From: Heliocidaris tuberculata
Lineage: Eukaryota; Echinodermata; Echinoidea; Camarodonta; Echinometridae
NCBI GenBank assembly: GCA_025618425.1
Contig: CM046836.1
Location: 23,616,756 to 23,680,755 of the forward strand
Direction: 5' to 3'
Length of the DNA: 64,000 nucleotides
The notes under the pieces were generated by a model that had not been told where the DNA came from, did no database searches, and saw only the letters and a list, made by a program, of their open reading frames with translations. A program made the translations under genes and the position numbers. This document shows positions 1 to 11,124 of the stretch, in pieces (the stretch's first letter is position 1; each line of letters starts with the position of its first letter).

Positions 1-640
1 ACGAACCTTCGGAGTGATGCATCAAATGTTTGGAATTATGAACCTTCATTTTTGGAAATTTGAACTCCCTGGTATGACAAATTTGTTTTTCAGAATTCTG
101 AACCTTCGGAAAAACGAAACTTGTTCCGAAAGTTCTTTTTTCCGAAGATTATTAATTCCGAAGGTTCGTTTTTTTGAAGGTTCATAATCCCGAAAATGAA
201 AAAGCGTTCATTATTCCGAAAATGGAATATGGTGTGTAATTTAGAAAATAAAATAGGGTTCGTAATTCCAAAAATAAAAAAGGGTTCATGATAAAAAAAA
301 AAAAAAAAAAAAAAAAAATAGACAATGAAATAGGAATAATGAATATTATTTCATTTCTCGAAATTATGAACCCTTTTTCATTTTCGGAATTACGAACCCT
401 ATTTCATTTTCAGAATTACGATCCTTCTGAGTAATCCATTAAATGTTCGGAATTCTGAACCTTCACTTAAGGAATTTTGAACTCTCTGGTATGAAAAATT
501 TGTTTTTCGGAGTTCGGAACCTTCAGAAAAAACGAAACTTCGCTAAAACAGGTACACTGCAAAATGACAACATATTGCGCAATAACTATGACAGTTTATT
601 CCAGAAATGTGAGAGAACACATTTTTTTAAGAGACTACAC
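1..640. repeat. GAACCTTCGG-type palindromic repeat block
   Basis: The block is built from short variants of GAACCTTCGGAATTAC and its complement, alternating with AAAATGAAAAAGGGTTC-type pieces and a poly-A stretch near 293-320. Orientation flips around that A-run, so the block can fold back on itself. The same units recur at 3250-3690 and 21851-22020. The short ORF at 443-655 is only a readthrough of this repeat. The left edge is cut by the window. Confidence 0.75.
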
Positions 641-1018
641 AAAACAAAACAATAAAAAGCACAACCAATTTGTAAAGAGGCTCTCATCGTAGGTCACTAA
701 AAAAAAGAGCAAACATTAAAAATACAGATGGATGAGATAGCTCTTGATGGTGGTAAAATACTGTGAAGATATTTCATTACCGTTGTTTCTTAAGCTAGGA
801 AATACACTTCTGTATAAAAATAGATATGAAATATTTTTTCCGAAGTTCCTTGCTAATGATCATAGATAAAAACAGAACTCTGTATTTATTTTCTGAATTG
901 CAAACCGTCCAAATACCGGACCATCGGAATTATGAACCTTGGGATGAAGGCAACAAATTTTTATCGAAGCAAGTGTTAGCCCCCTCCCCTCCCCCACCCT
1001 ATAAATATCGTTAAATTT
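641..1018. other. Non-coding stretch downstream of methyltransferase copy 1
   Basis: No gene is seen. The last ~70 bases (about 948-1018) match 44917-44985, which lies beyond the 3' end of methyltransferase copy 2, so this is the edge of the duplicated segment. Confidence 0.5.
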
Positions 1019-1209
1019 TTATTTATTTTTGATAACCTTCCGCTGTGCAACCAGAGTAAGTAGAAGACCACGGCCCGTGGCACTAATGGGATAACCATCA
1101 GCACGTTTAGGTGTGACGTCATGCAACCACTGACGGACATCATCCACGCATTCTTCCCGGAGATCTTCTGGAACTTCCTTAAAGTGCCTGAGAAGTGTTC
1201 TGATAATAC
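1019..1209 (-). CDS. Methyltransferase copy 1, terminal exon
   Basis: This is the last exon of the JHAMT-like gene. The acceptor AG is at 1211-1210, two bases complete a glycine codon left by the previous exon, and TAA is at 1021-1019. The exon gives about 63 residues beginning GIIRTLLRHFKEVPEDLREE, then DDVRQWLHDV, and ending in VIKNK. The orthologous exon of copy 2 (46781-46980) is about 80 percent identical by eye with the same phase, which supports coding. It forms the C-terminal helical and strand part of the Rossmann-type fold and holds no catalytic motif. Longer ORFs in other frames here are shadows. Confidence 0.8.
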
Positions 1210-1532
1210 CTTTAAGTAAACAAGCAGAAGAGGAAAATGAATCAATACAAAAATGGAATACAATACTGGGAAGGGGTAAGAAGGGGCGTTGCTAGATCAT
1301 TTTGACTAGAGGGGGGGGGGGGGGGTGTCTCACCAAATTTGCCGACAAGAAAATAAGGCTAGAGATCACATTTCCACATTTACCAACAAATTTTTACCTT
1401 TTCCTCCGATAAGCGAAAAAAAGGGGGGGGGGGGGTCATCAGTTTTTGCCTACAGTTCTATTAAAATGGCGAATTTACCAACAGAATTTTATTTCAGCGG
1501 GGGATCTCAATACACACCCCCCCCCCCCCCAT

Positions 1533-1568
<36 letters not shown>

Positions 1569-1953
1569 GCGACGCTCCTAGGTAAGAAAGGTCAAGTTCG
1601 TTCGTCCACGATCTGTTTGTTCAGATTATGACTGTTTTCAGTCAGGTCAATATGTTCTCTGCTTCAGGTTCGTACAACCTGTGCCTAATAAACAGCTGTT
1701 TAAAATGGCTCATCGGTTGCGCTTATGACCCCTCTTTCTTCACAGATCCAACACAGTGTTCGTATATGCAGCACTAATGTTATATGATTGTTTGTTTTGT
1801 TTGTTGTTGTTTTTTAATCATGATATCATTTTTGATGCTATCAAGTGGATAACCATTTTCTCAGGAACTAATGAGTCGAGGGTTGAGTCCTCCCCTGAGA
1901 AGTTTAGATGGTACTTAGCGGTACTTATGCCAGCTTCTAAACGCAGACTAAAA
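1210..1953 (-). other. Intron 3 of methyltransferase copy 1, first part
   Basis: Intron sequence with poly-G at 1311-1325 and 1423-1435, poly-C at 1516-1530 and a (CT)n run at 1534-1567. Parts of 1210-1320 and 1780-1950 align with 46981-47100 and 49500-49620 in copy 2. Confidence 0.6.
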
Positions 1954-2620
1954 GGGTAACTAAGTTAGAAATGCATGTTCACTTCTATTGATCTGTAATA
2001 ATGTATAAATCACAAATCTTTTGACTTTTTAATGTACATTAGTGTCACATATTTTTAAATATTATTGATATTATTTTTGTTCTACCTGCTAAGCTCCATC
2101 CACAAAAAAAAAACCCTCCAAAGCTTATTTACTTTTTCTGACGTCAATCATCAGTCAGCACGATGAACATGGACAAAAGACATTGGCAGGTCCCTTCCTA
2201 GCAACTGACCACCTGTCCACAATAGCAATGCAAGTTTTCATATAATAGCCCATTACAACACTTCTTTTCACGGTGTTGCTTGGCATTTCTGAAATAGCAA
2301 CTGCTTAAAATACAATTGAATTTTGTGAACTGGCATTGTATAAGAACCTGCAATGCTATTTTGAAAAGGTGGTCAGTTGATGGGAATGTCTTTTGTCCAT
2401 GTTCATCGTGCTGACTGATGATTGACTGATGATGTCAGAAAAAGTAAATTAGCTTTGGAGGGTCTTTGTGGGTGGAGCTTAGCAGGTAGAACAAAAATAA
2501 TATAAATAATATTTAAAAATATATGACCCCAATATACATTAAAAAGTCAAAAGATTTGTGATATAAACATTATTACAGATTAATATATTAAGTGAACATG
2601 AATTTCTAACTTTGTTACCC
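1954..2620. mobile_element. Palindromic MITE, about 667 bp
   Basis: The ends are GGGTAACTAAGTTAGAAAT and its near-complement ATTTCTAACTTTGTTACCC. The inverted arms run about 320 bp each and meet near 2287. The corresponding place in copy 2 (about 49620-49690) lacks the insert, with matching flanks on both sides. No coding capacity is seen. The superfamily is not assignable from the ends; CTAA/TTAG at the borders may be the target duplication. Confidence 0.75.
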
Positions 2621-2879
2621 TTAGTTTAAAGTTCCAAGGTGGGTCGGCGTCGAATTTATACTTGACGCGTTCACTTTTCTAGTAGTTCAAGTTTATCAAT
2701 TTCTACTGGCTTAATAAAGAACTAAGTTAAACATTAACTAAGTCGAACATAAATTGACATTAATACTGATTAATGAAACATTCTCATATGACTGTACATG
2801 TATAAGCAATAACGTCTTATCTTCTTTGCTATTCCCCTTAAATGGTTACATGTTCGTAATTCCGAAGGTACATTTTTCC

Positions 2880-4075
2880 GAAGACCAAGGCCCACGAGAC
2901 TGTAGCTTCCCTTATGTATTTCATTGTTTTGTCAGACTCATGGTCTGTCGGTCTCGTGGGCCGTCGGTCTTGTGGAAACTCTCTTCTTTCCTATATTTCC
3001 TTATAATTTTTATTTTATTTTTATTTTTATTTTTTTCATTTCTCGGTCTAGAGAACCTTGTGTAAATGTCAGTCTACTGCATGGGAGGACCTCAATTCAT
3101 TTTGTATTCATGTACTCACACCTTCCTTGCATAACCGGCCCATTATACTAGCCAGAATTTACTAGGTAGTCTCTCACCTTGATATTCATTTGCAATATAA
3201 TTATCATTTGTATAACTAAAGGGTAGGAGGGGGGGGGGGGGGGGGGGGGGGGCATTCGTCGTTTTTCCGAAGGTTCGTATTTCCGAAAGTTCATATTTCC
3301 GAAACACAAATTTCCCATGCCTGGGGGTTCATAATTCCGATCATTTGATGCGTTTGTCCGAAGGTTCGTAATTCCTAAAATGAAAAAGGGTTACTGATTC
3401 TGAAAATAAAAAAGGTTTCATAATTCCGAAAATGACAATAGGTTCATTATTCCGAAGGTTCCTAATTTCAAAAAAACTTAGAGTTCTATTGCATTTTCGG
3501 TATTACGAACCTTCGGAATTATTAACCCTTTTTCATTTTCGGAATTATGAACCCTATTTCATTTTCAGAATTATAAAACCTATTTCATTTTCGGAATTAC
3601 GAACCTTCGGACAAACGCATCAAATGATCGGAATTATGAACCCCCAGGCATGGGAAATTTGTGTTCCGGAAATTTGAACCTTCGGAAAAAACGACGAATG
3701 CCCCCTCCCCCCCCCCCCCTCCTACCCTTTAGTTATACAAATGATGATTATATTGCAAATGAAGATCAAGGTGAGAGACTACCTAGTAAATTCTGGCTAG
3801 TATAATGGGCCGGTTATGCAAGGAAGGTGTGAGTACATGAATACAAAATGAATTGAGGTCCTCCCATGCAGTAGACTGACATTTACACAAGGTTCTCTAG
3901 ACCGAGAAATGAAAAAAATAAAAATAAAATAAAAATTATAAGGAAATATAGGAAAGAAGAGAGTTTCCACAAGACCGACGGCCCACGAGACCGACAGACC
4001 ATGAGTCTGACAAAACAATGAAATACATAAGGGAAGCTACAGTCTCGTGGGCCGTTGGTCTGGTGCACCTTGAAA
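2880..4075. repeat. Large inverted repeat around a GAACCTTCGG core
   Basis: The left arm (about 2880-3240) and right arm (about 3690-4075) are reverse complements. They carry phrases such as CCCACGAGACTG and GACCGACGGCCCACGAG, enclosing GAACCTTCGG-type repeats and poly-G/poly-C at 3230-3252 and 3708-3720. Copy 2 of the duplication has only one arm (about 49900-50290), matching the right arm. The left arm is therefore an extra inverted copy gained by copy 1. It lies in intron 3 of the methyltransferase gene. Confidence 0.75.
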
Positions 4076-4382
4076 AAAAAAGGCTGTGAGTAAGACCATG
4101 AGACGGACATTGTCGATTTTAACGCGCTGTCGGTCTATTAATCCCTCAAAAAAATTGTCAGAAAGCCGGCAAGACCGATATTTTCGGTCCGGTCGGCTGA
4201 CGGTCTGGTGGCCTGTCATTCTATTTGGTTGTAGCCAATGAATTAGAGAATATTATAATTTAACATTAGATATACTTATTTAAAACACATGGATGTCAAA
4301 TAGATCACACGCAAGAACCAGAGAAAAGATTAGTAATAAATGGAAATAAATAATACAAAAGACAGGAAGGTAATTTCTTCAC

Positions 4383-4527
4383 CATTCACTTCTTCACGAC
4401 TGCTCTCATCAAATTGCGGCGTCAATTTTTCTTCAGGAGTCGATTTACAGATATCAAAACAGACTGATCTGACAAAATCCAGGAAATCCTCCTCATTCTC
4501 CCAGTCCGTCTGATAGTGAACGTAATT
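4383..4527 (-). CDS. Methyltransferase copy 1, third exon
   Basis: The acceptor TAG ends at 4528 and the donor GT is at 4382-4381. The 145 bases start in phase 0 and end in phase 1, which fits the neighbouring exons exactly. The product begins NYVHYQTDWENEEDFLDFVR and continues through CKSTPEEKLTPQF to REEVN. This acidic segment lies after the core methyltransferase motifs and is likely the substrate-side lid. The copy 2 counterpart is 53928-54081 and is three residues longer. Confidence 0.8.
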
Positions 4528-5297
4528 CTAGAACAGTGTAACAAAAGACAGTTAAAGGAAAAGCAAATCTTAGATCAATTAAACCGACTTTAAAGGATCT
4601 ATCTCATACGTCATTTGGTCAGACCGGCCCTAGACCGACAACAGAAAGAGCAAAAATTACATGACTTCGAATGGCCAAGACATCGCTTGGTTTGGGCTCG
4701 GTTTAGAGGCCGAGGTATGGATCTCGTTACAGATTTTGGGATAAAGACGTTAAAGGGACTGATACTAATAAAACTGAAGAAAGTAACACCAGAATTATAC
4801 TAAATAGGTATGAAAACAAACAGTAATCAAAATTATCGGGGGTTTGTCACCTGGACTTTATTTCAATTGCAATAAGAGAAAATAAAGAATACATTAAGGC
4901 TGTTTGGTGAAGGCCAATATTGCTCAGTCCACCTCAACGGTGTAGTGGTTATTTTGGTGAACACAGCAATATACCCGGTTTAGATTCACGGATGGAAAGA
5001 TTTTACACACTTTGTGACATTTTTGCCTTTAATGTTTGCCCACGTATGCATGACTCGATTAATCAATCTCATTTTTACAGGGAAGTTAGTCAATAAGTGT
5101 AAGAACACTCTTGCCAAGTTATTTTGCTCACAACTTTTTCGTTAAGAAGTTACGTCAATTTGATTAAGGGGGGAGTTATATTTTGGTTGTGTTTATACAT
5201 GTATATACACATACATACATATGGAATATTTGGGTGGTTCGGGCGCGTGTGGGCGTATATATCTCTTTGTGTGCGTGCATGTTTGTGTATGTCTTAC
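4528..5297 (-). other. Intron 2 of methyltransferase copy 1
   Basis: About 770 bp without recognisable genes. The short intron aligns in part with the ends of the 2.5 kb intron of copy 2 (54082-56637), which has been enlarged by insertions. Confidence 0.6.
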
Positions 5298-5629
5298 TTT
5301 CATGTATGGACCCCATTTCGGATGCATTCGTAGCCAGGTATCAGCAGTCTTCCCAAAGGAACATTTCGGGCTTTGAAGCACACTCTGGAGCACGGCCACC
5401 ATCAGCAACCTCCCACCTGGCTTCAGGCAGTGCAGAATATTTTTAAGAACTCTCCTCTGGTCCGTGCAATAATGAAGAACATAGAAACAAGTGACTTTGT
5501 CATATGCAGCGTGTTTCCACTTAGGGAGGTGCCCGCTGAATGATTGAGCGTCAGCGACGTGATATTCGATGTTTTCTGCTGAATTACAGGCCTTAGCGGC
5601 ATCGATCATGGCAGGAGATATGTCAAATC
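5298..5629 (-). CDS. JHAMT-like SAM-dependent methyltransferase copy 1, second exon
   Basis: This is the core exon of a class I SAM-dependent methyltransferase resembling juvenile hormone acid O-methyltransferases; the true substrate in this animal is unknown. The acceptor AG is at 5631-5630 and the donor GT at 5297-5296; the 332 bases run from phase 1 to phase 0. Visible motifs are GFDISPAMIDAAK with the acidic residue after strand 2 that binds the SAM ribose, VADAQSF (motif II, adenine contact), YDKVTCFYVLHYC (strand 4) and LKPGGRLLM (motif III). The exon ends in WGPYMK, a JHAMT-family signature region. With exon 1 (7226-7392), exon 3 (4383-4527) and exon 4 (1019-1209) the protein would be about 280 residues, usual for the family. 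Cytosolic, with no signal peptide or membrane segment seen. The reading frame of this exon is intact. Confidence 0.85.
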
Positions 5630-5844
5630 CTAGAAAGATTTAGAAAGATAAAGAAAGGTGAATAAGATCAAACATCTTGGTCTTTTGCTATTAAAGTCAT
5701 GACAGAAGAAATACTGTTTAAACTTTTGGGACAATGATAATCATTGATTTAAAATTTTTATCTTGATGAAAATTTATATGAAAATGGATAATATTATAGG
5801 TTGTTTATAAACTATTCGATTTCCTTATAAAGGAGAGTTGTTTC

Positions 5845-6449
5845 TTAAAGGGAAATCCAACCTTACTAGCAAGTTGCTTTGAAAGAAAGAGGAAAAATCA
5901 GAGAAGCGTATTGGCGAAAGTTTGAACGAAATCGGACAAGCAATAAGAAAGTTATGAATTTTTGAAAGTTGTAATCACTATGCTTATGGGAATTTCAAAT
6001 TGGCCGAATAGGTAATGTCGCTGTGATGTAGCTGTGGACAACTCCCCCATTCGCTCTAATACACAGAATGACTAAAATGTCACTTTTTTTCAAAATGCAT
6101 TACTCAGTAGGATCTTTTCGTTCATGAAGACCTATAACAATATGCTATCTCCAATATATTTTGAGTACAGCCCCAAGGGTAAAAGCGCCAGGAAGAAAGC
6201 CGCAAATTAATGATATTTTTGTGTACGACAATTGTGTACGACAAATGGGAGAGTTGTCCACAAAAATGTCACAATTGACTCACCAAATTGCCAATTTGAG
6301 ATTTGCATAGATGTAGTGATCTCATTTTTCAAACATCCATACCTTTCTTAGTCCTTGTCCGATTTCTTTCAAACTTTCACCATCCTGTTTTTCTTATTTT
6401 TCTGCTTTCACACAAATCATCTTATTACCAAGGTTGGATTGCCCTTTAA
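5845..6449. mobile_element. Palindromic MITE in intron 1 of copy 1
   Basis: The ends read TTAAAGGGAAATCCAACCTT and AAGGTTGGATTGCCCTTTAA, and inner sequences such as AGAAAGTTATGAATTTTTG recur inverted towards the other end. About 605 bp, no ORF of note. A related second element follows at 6681-7199. Confidence 0.75.
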
Positions 6450-6459
6450 TATTGAATCT

Positions 6460-6612
6460 ACTATAGGCTCCAGAAGCGGGCAGCAAGATGCCCCAATATC
6501 CTCCAATTTGGACACCGAGATGCCCAGATATATCCTTATATTTGGGCAGCGAGATGCACATATTCGGGAAGCGAGGTGCCCGAATATCCTTTTTTTATTA
6601 CCTTTTTGTAAG
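6460..6612 (+). repeat. Degenerate CCCGAATATCC / GCAGCGAGGTGC tandem repeat
   Basis: Repeating phrases such as GCAGCGAGATGC and CCCGAATATCC occur with about 30-40 bp spacing. The same family occurs at 39250-39335 and, inverted, at 41430-41520 in the arms of the TTAA fold-back element. Confidence 0.55.
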
Positions 6613-6680
6613 TCTTGTAAGAACTAAACGCGTAAGAAAACGCCAGTTTTGGCCTGATAAAGGGGGCTATAAACACACTC

Positions 6681-7199
6681 TTAAAGGCGAAGTCCACCCT
6701 CAAGTTGGTTTTAAAAGAAGCAGGAAAATTAAAGAAAACAAATCAATGAAAGTTTGAGCAAAATCCGATAAGTACTAAAGAAAGTTATGATTTTTTGAAG
6801 TTGTAATCAATCAAGCACAAATTGGCAATTCGTGGCGAGCTTTTCTCCCATTTACCTTGTATTACAAAACCCCATAAATTACCATTTTCTCTAAATAGAA
6901 TATTTTAATCATCCATGCAACCTAGATAATTATTGCACTTATGTTTCTACACACAACCTATATGAAACAAATGTATTCCTTTATTAATAACTGAGAAAAT
7001 GGAAATTTCAGTATATAGAGCAAATGGGAGAGGAGCTCGCAAGATACGTTATGGAGTTATTTGTGTTTGATTGTTTACAACTTTTAAAAATCACAACTTT
7101 CTTATTTCTTAACGAAGTTTGCTCAAACTTTCATTAATTAGTTTCTCTCATTTTCTGCTTGCATTCAAATCAACTAACGGGGGTGGACCTCCCCTTTAA
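6681..7199. mobile_element. Palindromic MITE, about 520 bp
   Basis: The ends are TTAAAGGCGAAGTCCACCCT and GGGTGGACCTCCCCTTTAA. The inner arms share GAAAGTTTGAGCAAAATCC with its complement near 7110-7135. A partial relative is present at about 21660-21850 and a possible one at 33936-34230. It lies in intron 1 of methyltransferase copy 1. Confidence 0.75.
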
Positions 7200-7225
7200 C
7201 TACATGTACTGGTTTAACATCATAC

Positions 7226-7392
7226 CTGTTATAAATTTGACCTTGTCCGCAATTTCTTTGCATGGTCTACCAGTTCCGCAGCCTACGTCGAGGACAATAT
7301 CATCAGCACTCAAATCCAGCTCACACATGTATTTTTGGCGTATCTTGCATTGCATTGTAGATGAGAGCCGATTTCATATCTGGGGTATTCAT
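7226..7392 (-). pseudogene. Methyltransferase copy 1, first coding exon with frame break
   Basis: The exon ends at the donor GT (7225-7224) in phase 1, matching exon 2. The end-proximal frame encodes the SAM-binding motif I: CELDLSADDIVLDVGCGTG, then RPCKEIADKVKFIT. An ATG at 7392-7390 with the plausible N-terminus MNTPDMKSALIYNAMQ is in a different frame and meets a stop before motif I. The two frames meet around a direct repeat AATGC-AATGC (7347-7356), which suggests a small indel. Alternatives are that translation starts at the internal ATG of that repeat, that a missing upstream exon supplies the start, or that this is an assembly error. Motif I itself is intact. Confidence 0.65.
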
Positions 7393-7856
7393 CGTTGCTG
7401 GTTTAATTCTCTGGATGATAGGCTTATGTTTTGTTTGTTTGCTTGGTTTTTTTTTCGAGGGGGGGGGGGGTGAGAAACACAATATTGAAACACGTAGTAT
7501 GACAGTGAGAATATCAGAAAAATAGTGGGTCACCAAATGGAAACACCCGTCCCTTTTTTGTTGTATGCCAGATTGGGTTTTAAAAGGAGAACGGGACTGT
7601 TATGCCCACCCTCTAGATTCATTTCGATTCATTTCTGGTCGCCAGATAAATTGTACGGTTTTTCGTGTCTTTAGACTTTCACTCCCTTTCCAATACTTAG
7701 TACACAGTAGAGCAATACCAAGAGCGAATTTGATGAATTTGTGGAAAGTTGGATTTTCAGATGAATATATCTATGTTTCGTCAATTATGCCAACTAAATT
7801 ACTCTACATAAAGGTAGCGGAAAGGAATTAAGATTAAAATGTTTATTCTCTTGCAG

Positions 7857-8080
7857 GTATCGCTAATTCTAACGACACCAGTTCATGGATGTCTTGTAAT
7901 TCTAATGGAAACATCTATGCCCACGGTGAAGAATGGAAAATGAACGATTGTTCAACATGTTATTGCGGTAATAGCACCATAACGTGCCATACTGAATGGT
8001 GTAAACCAACCCATCTGCTCGAGCGGCAAGATATTCAGCACACCTTTATCACCTTTATACATTTGACTGAATATTATTGA
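7857..8080 (+). CDS. VWC-domain (von Willebrand type C) exon, partial gene
   Basis: A strong acceptor (pyrimidine-rich tract, TTGCAG ending at 7856) opens a frame giving IANSNDTSSWMSCNSNG, then IYAHGEEWKMNDCSTCYC, GNSTITCHTEWC and a tail ending at TGA 8078-8080. Cysteine spacing C-x(n)-C-x2-C-x-C-x6-C-x4-C and the GEEW..NDC core are typical of VWC/chordin-type extracellular modules, which bind BMP-type ligands or build secreted matrix proteins. Upstream exons are not found between the methyltransferase exon 1 and this exon, so it may be the last exon of a gene with a long intron, or an orphan exon. A donor inside the exon (near 8006) is possible. Confidence 0.55.
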
Positions 8081-8391
8081 GTGTCAGAGCATAGGAAGAA
8101 TCGGTCAAATGTTTTAAGCTAGCTTAATCTAACACGATTTAATCAAATAGGACAGATTTTTAAAAATTATTTATAAAAATGGTAACGGTTCGAACCCACT
8201 CACAATGAATTTAATTAGTGCCGGTCCGTCCACTTGGTCAGCTATCCAAAAGCTCCATATTATTGTTAGGTAAATGATCACCTGTCCGGGAACACGTTCT
8301 CACTTGCACTAGAAGTAGCGATACGAGGGTTCCCTCTTTCTAGGCGCACGCCAGTCTCATGAAAAGGCCCGGTGTACAAAGTGAATACAAA

Positions 8392-8460
8392 AAAGTGTGT
8401 CAGAAAAAGTGTGTCAGAAAAAGTGTGTCAGAAAAAGTGTGTCAGGGGTGTCAGAAAAAA
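8392..8460 (+). repeat. Short tandem repeat AAGTGTGTCAG
   Basis: Four near-identical units of about 16 bp (AAAAAGTGTGTCAG) occur in tandem. The following phrase GGGTCACCAAATGGAAAC also appears at 7528-7545. Confidence 0.7.
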
Positions 8461-8484
8461 GTGGGTCACCAAATGGAAACACCC

Positions 8485-9070
8485 GACTGAACTGAAGTAG
8501 AAGGGAAGTGCATCAACATGTTCACACAATTTTGTAATATAGACTTTGACCCTTACGTTTATGGCAGACTACAGCGTTTCAAATTTTTTTTTTCTCTCTC
8601 TCTCTTAACACCATGAATTTTATACCCGAAATGCATGGCAACGACCAAGCATTTCCCTGTTTTTCGTGGCCTTAAATTTTGATAACTAAAGTACATAATT
8701 TAAAGCATATATAATTCATCAAAACGTCATCAAAGAAACAATATGAGAACCTAGATACTGAAAATAAGTATAAAGTTGCAAAAAATGGTACAAATATGTT
8801 ATTTCCCCCCCCAAGTATTAATGGTTTAATCTCTTCAGCATGCACCCAAATATATGACAAGTGCAAATCAATTTTTTTGGGGAAGGTTTAGCAATGACTG
8901 AAATTAAAGTAAAAGGCTTAACCATAGGAAGATCCATGAAGTCCAAGTGCCCTCCCCCCCCCCCGACCCCTGTAAATGAAATTTAAAAAAATACAAAACT
9001 AGACATTTTCATATCCTTGCAAACCGGCGTAATCCCCCCCCCTTCTGTCTGTCTGTCTGTCATTCTCTTC
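8485..9070 (+). repeat. Direct duplication, unit A
   Basis: This segment, starting ACTGAACTGAAGTAGA, is repeated in the same orientation at about 9675-10290. Both share GACTTTGACCCTTACG-like, CCCGAAATGCATGGCAA-like and AAGTCCAAGTGCC segments. No gene is seen; poly-C runs lie at 8954-8964 and 9089-9107. Confidence 0.7.
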
Positions 9071-9396
9071 ATTTTACTTCCTTCCATCCCCCCCCCCCCC
9101 CCCCCCCGTGGCTCTTTCCGATTGATCGATATTAAATTGACCTGGAGAAAGAGAGAGAGAGAGCCTGGAGAGGACCGCTAAGATTCCTGACATTTTAATT
9201 TTGCCCCATGCCCTTTTCTGTGTTTCTCATAATCCTGAATGCGTTGTAAAAAGAAAACACATACTTGTATATTTATGGGCCACTTGCCTTTTTGCATGCT
9301 GTGCTGAAGAAATACACGTGAAAACGCTCTTGGGATTTTCTTCTGTTCCACTGAAAATTTTGAAATAAAGGCACATATAAACTTTGATAAGTAGTA

Positions 9397-9649
9397 CAGT
9401 GACGGATCCAGGGGGCCGGGGGCTCAAGCCCCCTCCCCTGGGAAAATTAAATACAGCGCAAAATTCTGATATTTTGTTTGTTTGTTTGTTTTTTTGTTGC
9501 TTGTCAGAAATTTTTGGAGTAAGAAGGTACCCCCAAAATGCTGAAACCTTTTTAACAATTTAAATTTTTTATATTTTTTTTTATTTGCTTGTCAGAAAAT
9601 TTTGTTAATATTTGGCCCCCTCCATCACAAAATCCTGGATCCGCCACTG
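9397..9649. mobile_element. hAT-like MITE (CAGTGGCGGATCC ends)
   Basis: The ends are CAGTGACGGATCCAGG and CCTGGATCCGCCACTG. The flanks carry AGTAGTA on both sides, a 7-bp probable target duplication. A relative lies at 39870-40288. Non-autonomous, about 253 bp. Confidence 0.75.
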
Positions 9650-9674
9650 AGTAGTATGTAGATCAATTTCAGCA

Positions 9675-10266
9675 GACTGAACTGAAGTAGAGGGGAATTG
9701 ACATACATGCATCAAGATGTTCACACAATTTTGTAATATGAACTTTGACCCTTACGCTCATGGCAGACTACAGCTTTTCAACTTTGAAATGAGGCAAACC
9801 GGCATTTAAAAAAAAAAAAAAAATTGCCACCATGAATCCCTTCTACCCGAAATGCATAGCAATAAGCAGACAACTCCCTGTTTTTAATGGCCGTAACTTT
9901 TGATAACTTAAATGTTTAATTTAATACATGTGTATAATTCATGAAAATAAGTTTGTTTTTTTATGAGAAAACCTAAATACCAGAAATAAGTCTAAAGTTG
10001 CAAAAAAACGGTACAACTATGTGTTGCTGTTTTTTTTTCTCCTATGGTTTAATCTCTTCAGCATGCACTCAAAATATCTGACAAGTGCAAATCATTCTTT
10101 TTGCATGTTTAGCCGTGACTGAAAGTAAAGTAAAAGGCTTAACCATAGAATGATCCATGAAGTCCAAGTGCCACCCCCCCCCCCTCCTCCCACTCCTGTA
10201 AATGAAATTTAAAAAAACATGAAACTAGACATTTTCATTCTTTCCAAATCGGCGTCCCCCCTCCCC

Positions 10267-10290
<24 letters not shown>
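9675..10290 (+). repeat. Direct duplication, unit B
   Basis: Second copy of the 8485-9070 unit, diverged by substitutions and homopolymer changes, ending in poly-C and a (CT)n run (10263-10310). Confidence 0.7.
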
Positions 10291-10297
<7 letters not shown>

Positions 10298-10334
10298 ATT
10301 TTCTCTCTTATTCTCTTTTTTTAATTCTATTTTT

Positions 10335-10370
10335 AACACGGCGTATGTGTATTTATACATAAGCCGTGTT
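10335..10370. repeat. 36-bp imperfect hairpin
   Basis: AACACGGC and GCCGTGTT ends enclose complementary TATGTGTA/TATACATA segments. The fold is a short stem with few mismatches. No function can be assigned. Confidence 0.5.
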
Positions 10371-11124
10371 ATTGAGCTCACTAGGGCGACACTTTACTCA
10401 GTGATATCGTTGATATCGCATTTTCCACATAAACAATGCTTGAGCGATTTGGCAACGATTCAATGTATTCAAATGTATCGGACACATTGGTCCGATAATG
10501 ATAACGATAATATTAATTATAAAATAGGCTATGACCGTCGTAGGGTCATAACAAAGTGAACATAACAAATTGAGCCTATCTTATACACGTCTTCTTCATC
10601 CTTTCCTATATTTCTTTATAATAACATGCTCAATAACAAAAATAATAAAGTAACTGCACTCAACCTAATACTAATCTTCAGGCCGAATTCATCGAGAAGT
10701 GCCGAAGGTGGGGCCAGAGGTCTGGTAGTAGGCCTATTCAACTATACTCGGAGCGACCAACGTCAGTGGTGACAGGAAGGGGACGGAGAGATATAGAGAT
10801 GGCAACAGAGGGAGAATAGCCATTAAGATAAGTAAAATCTATATTACTTGAGCAGCCGTTGCGATCTGAAACTGCAATGAAATTATACAAGAAAGCATCT
10901 TGGACAAGTAGCAGATACTGAGTATTCTTCAGGAAAAAGAAAAACTAAAAGGAAAGATAAGAAACAGTGTCTGATGAGAGGAAGAAGAAGTAAGATGAAA
11001 ACTTAGCAAAGCTTTGGTAATGTAAAAAATAAAAAAAAAAATTGAAAAAACACATGACGGTAAGCCTGTATACAATTTTTGGAGACGTTTAGTATGAAAA
11101 GGGTATTTCTTTTATTTATTGTTT

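Noticed and set aside
976..1263. 95-residue minus-strand ORF over methyltransferase exon 4
   Set aside because: Wrong frame; the conserved frame shared with copy 2 is the one reported.
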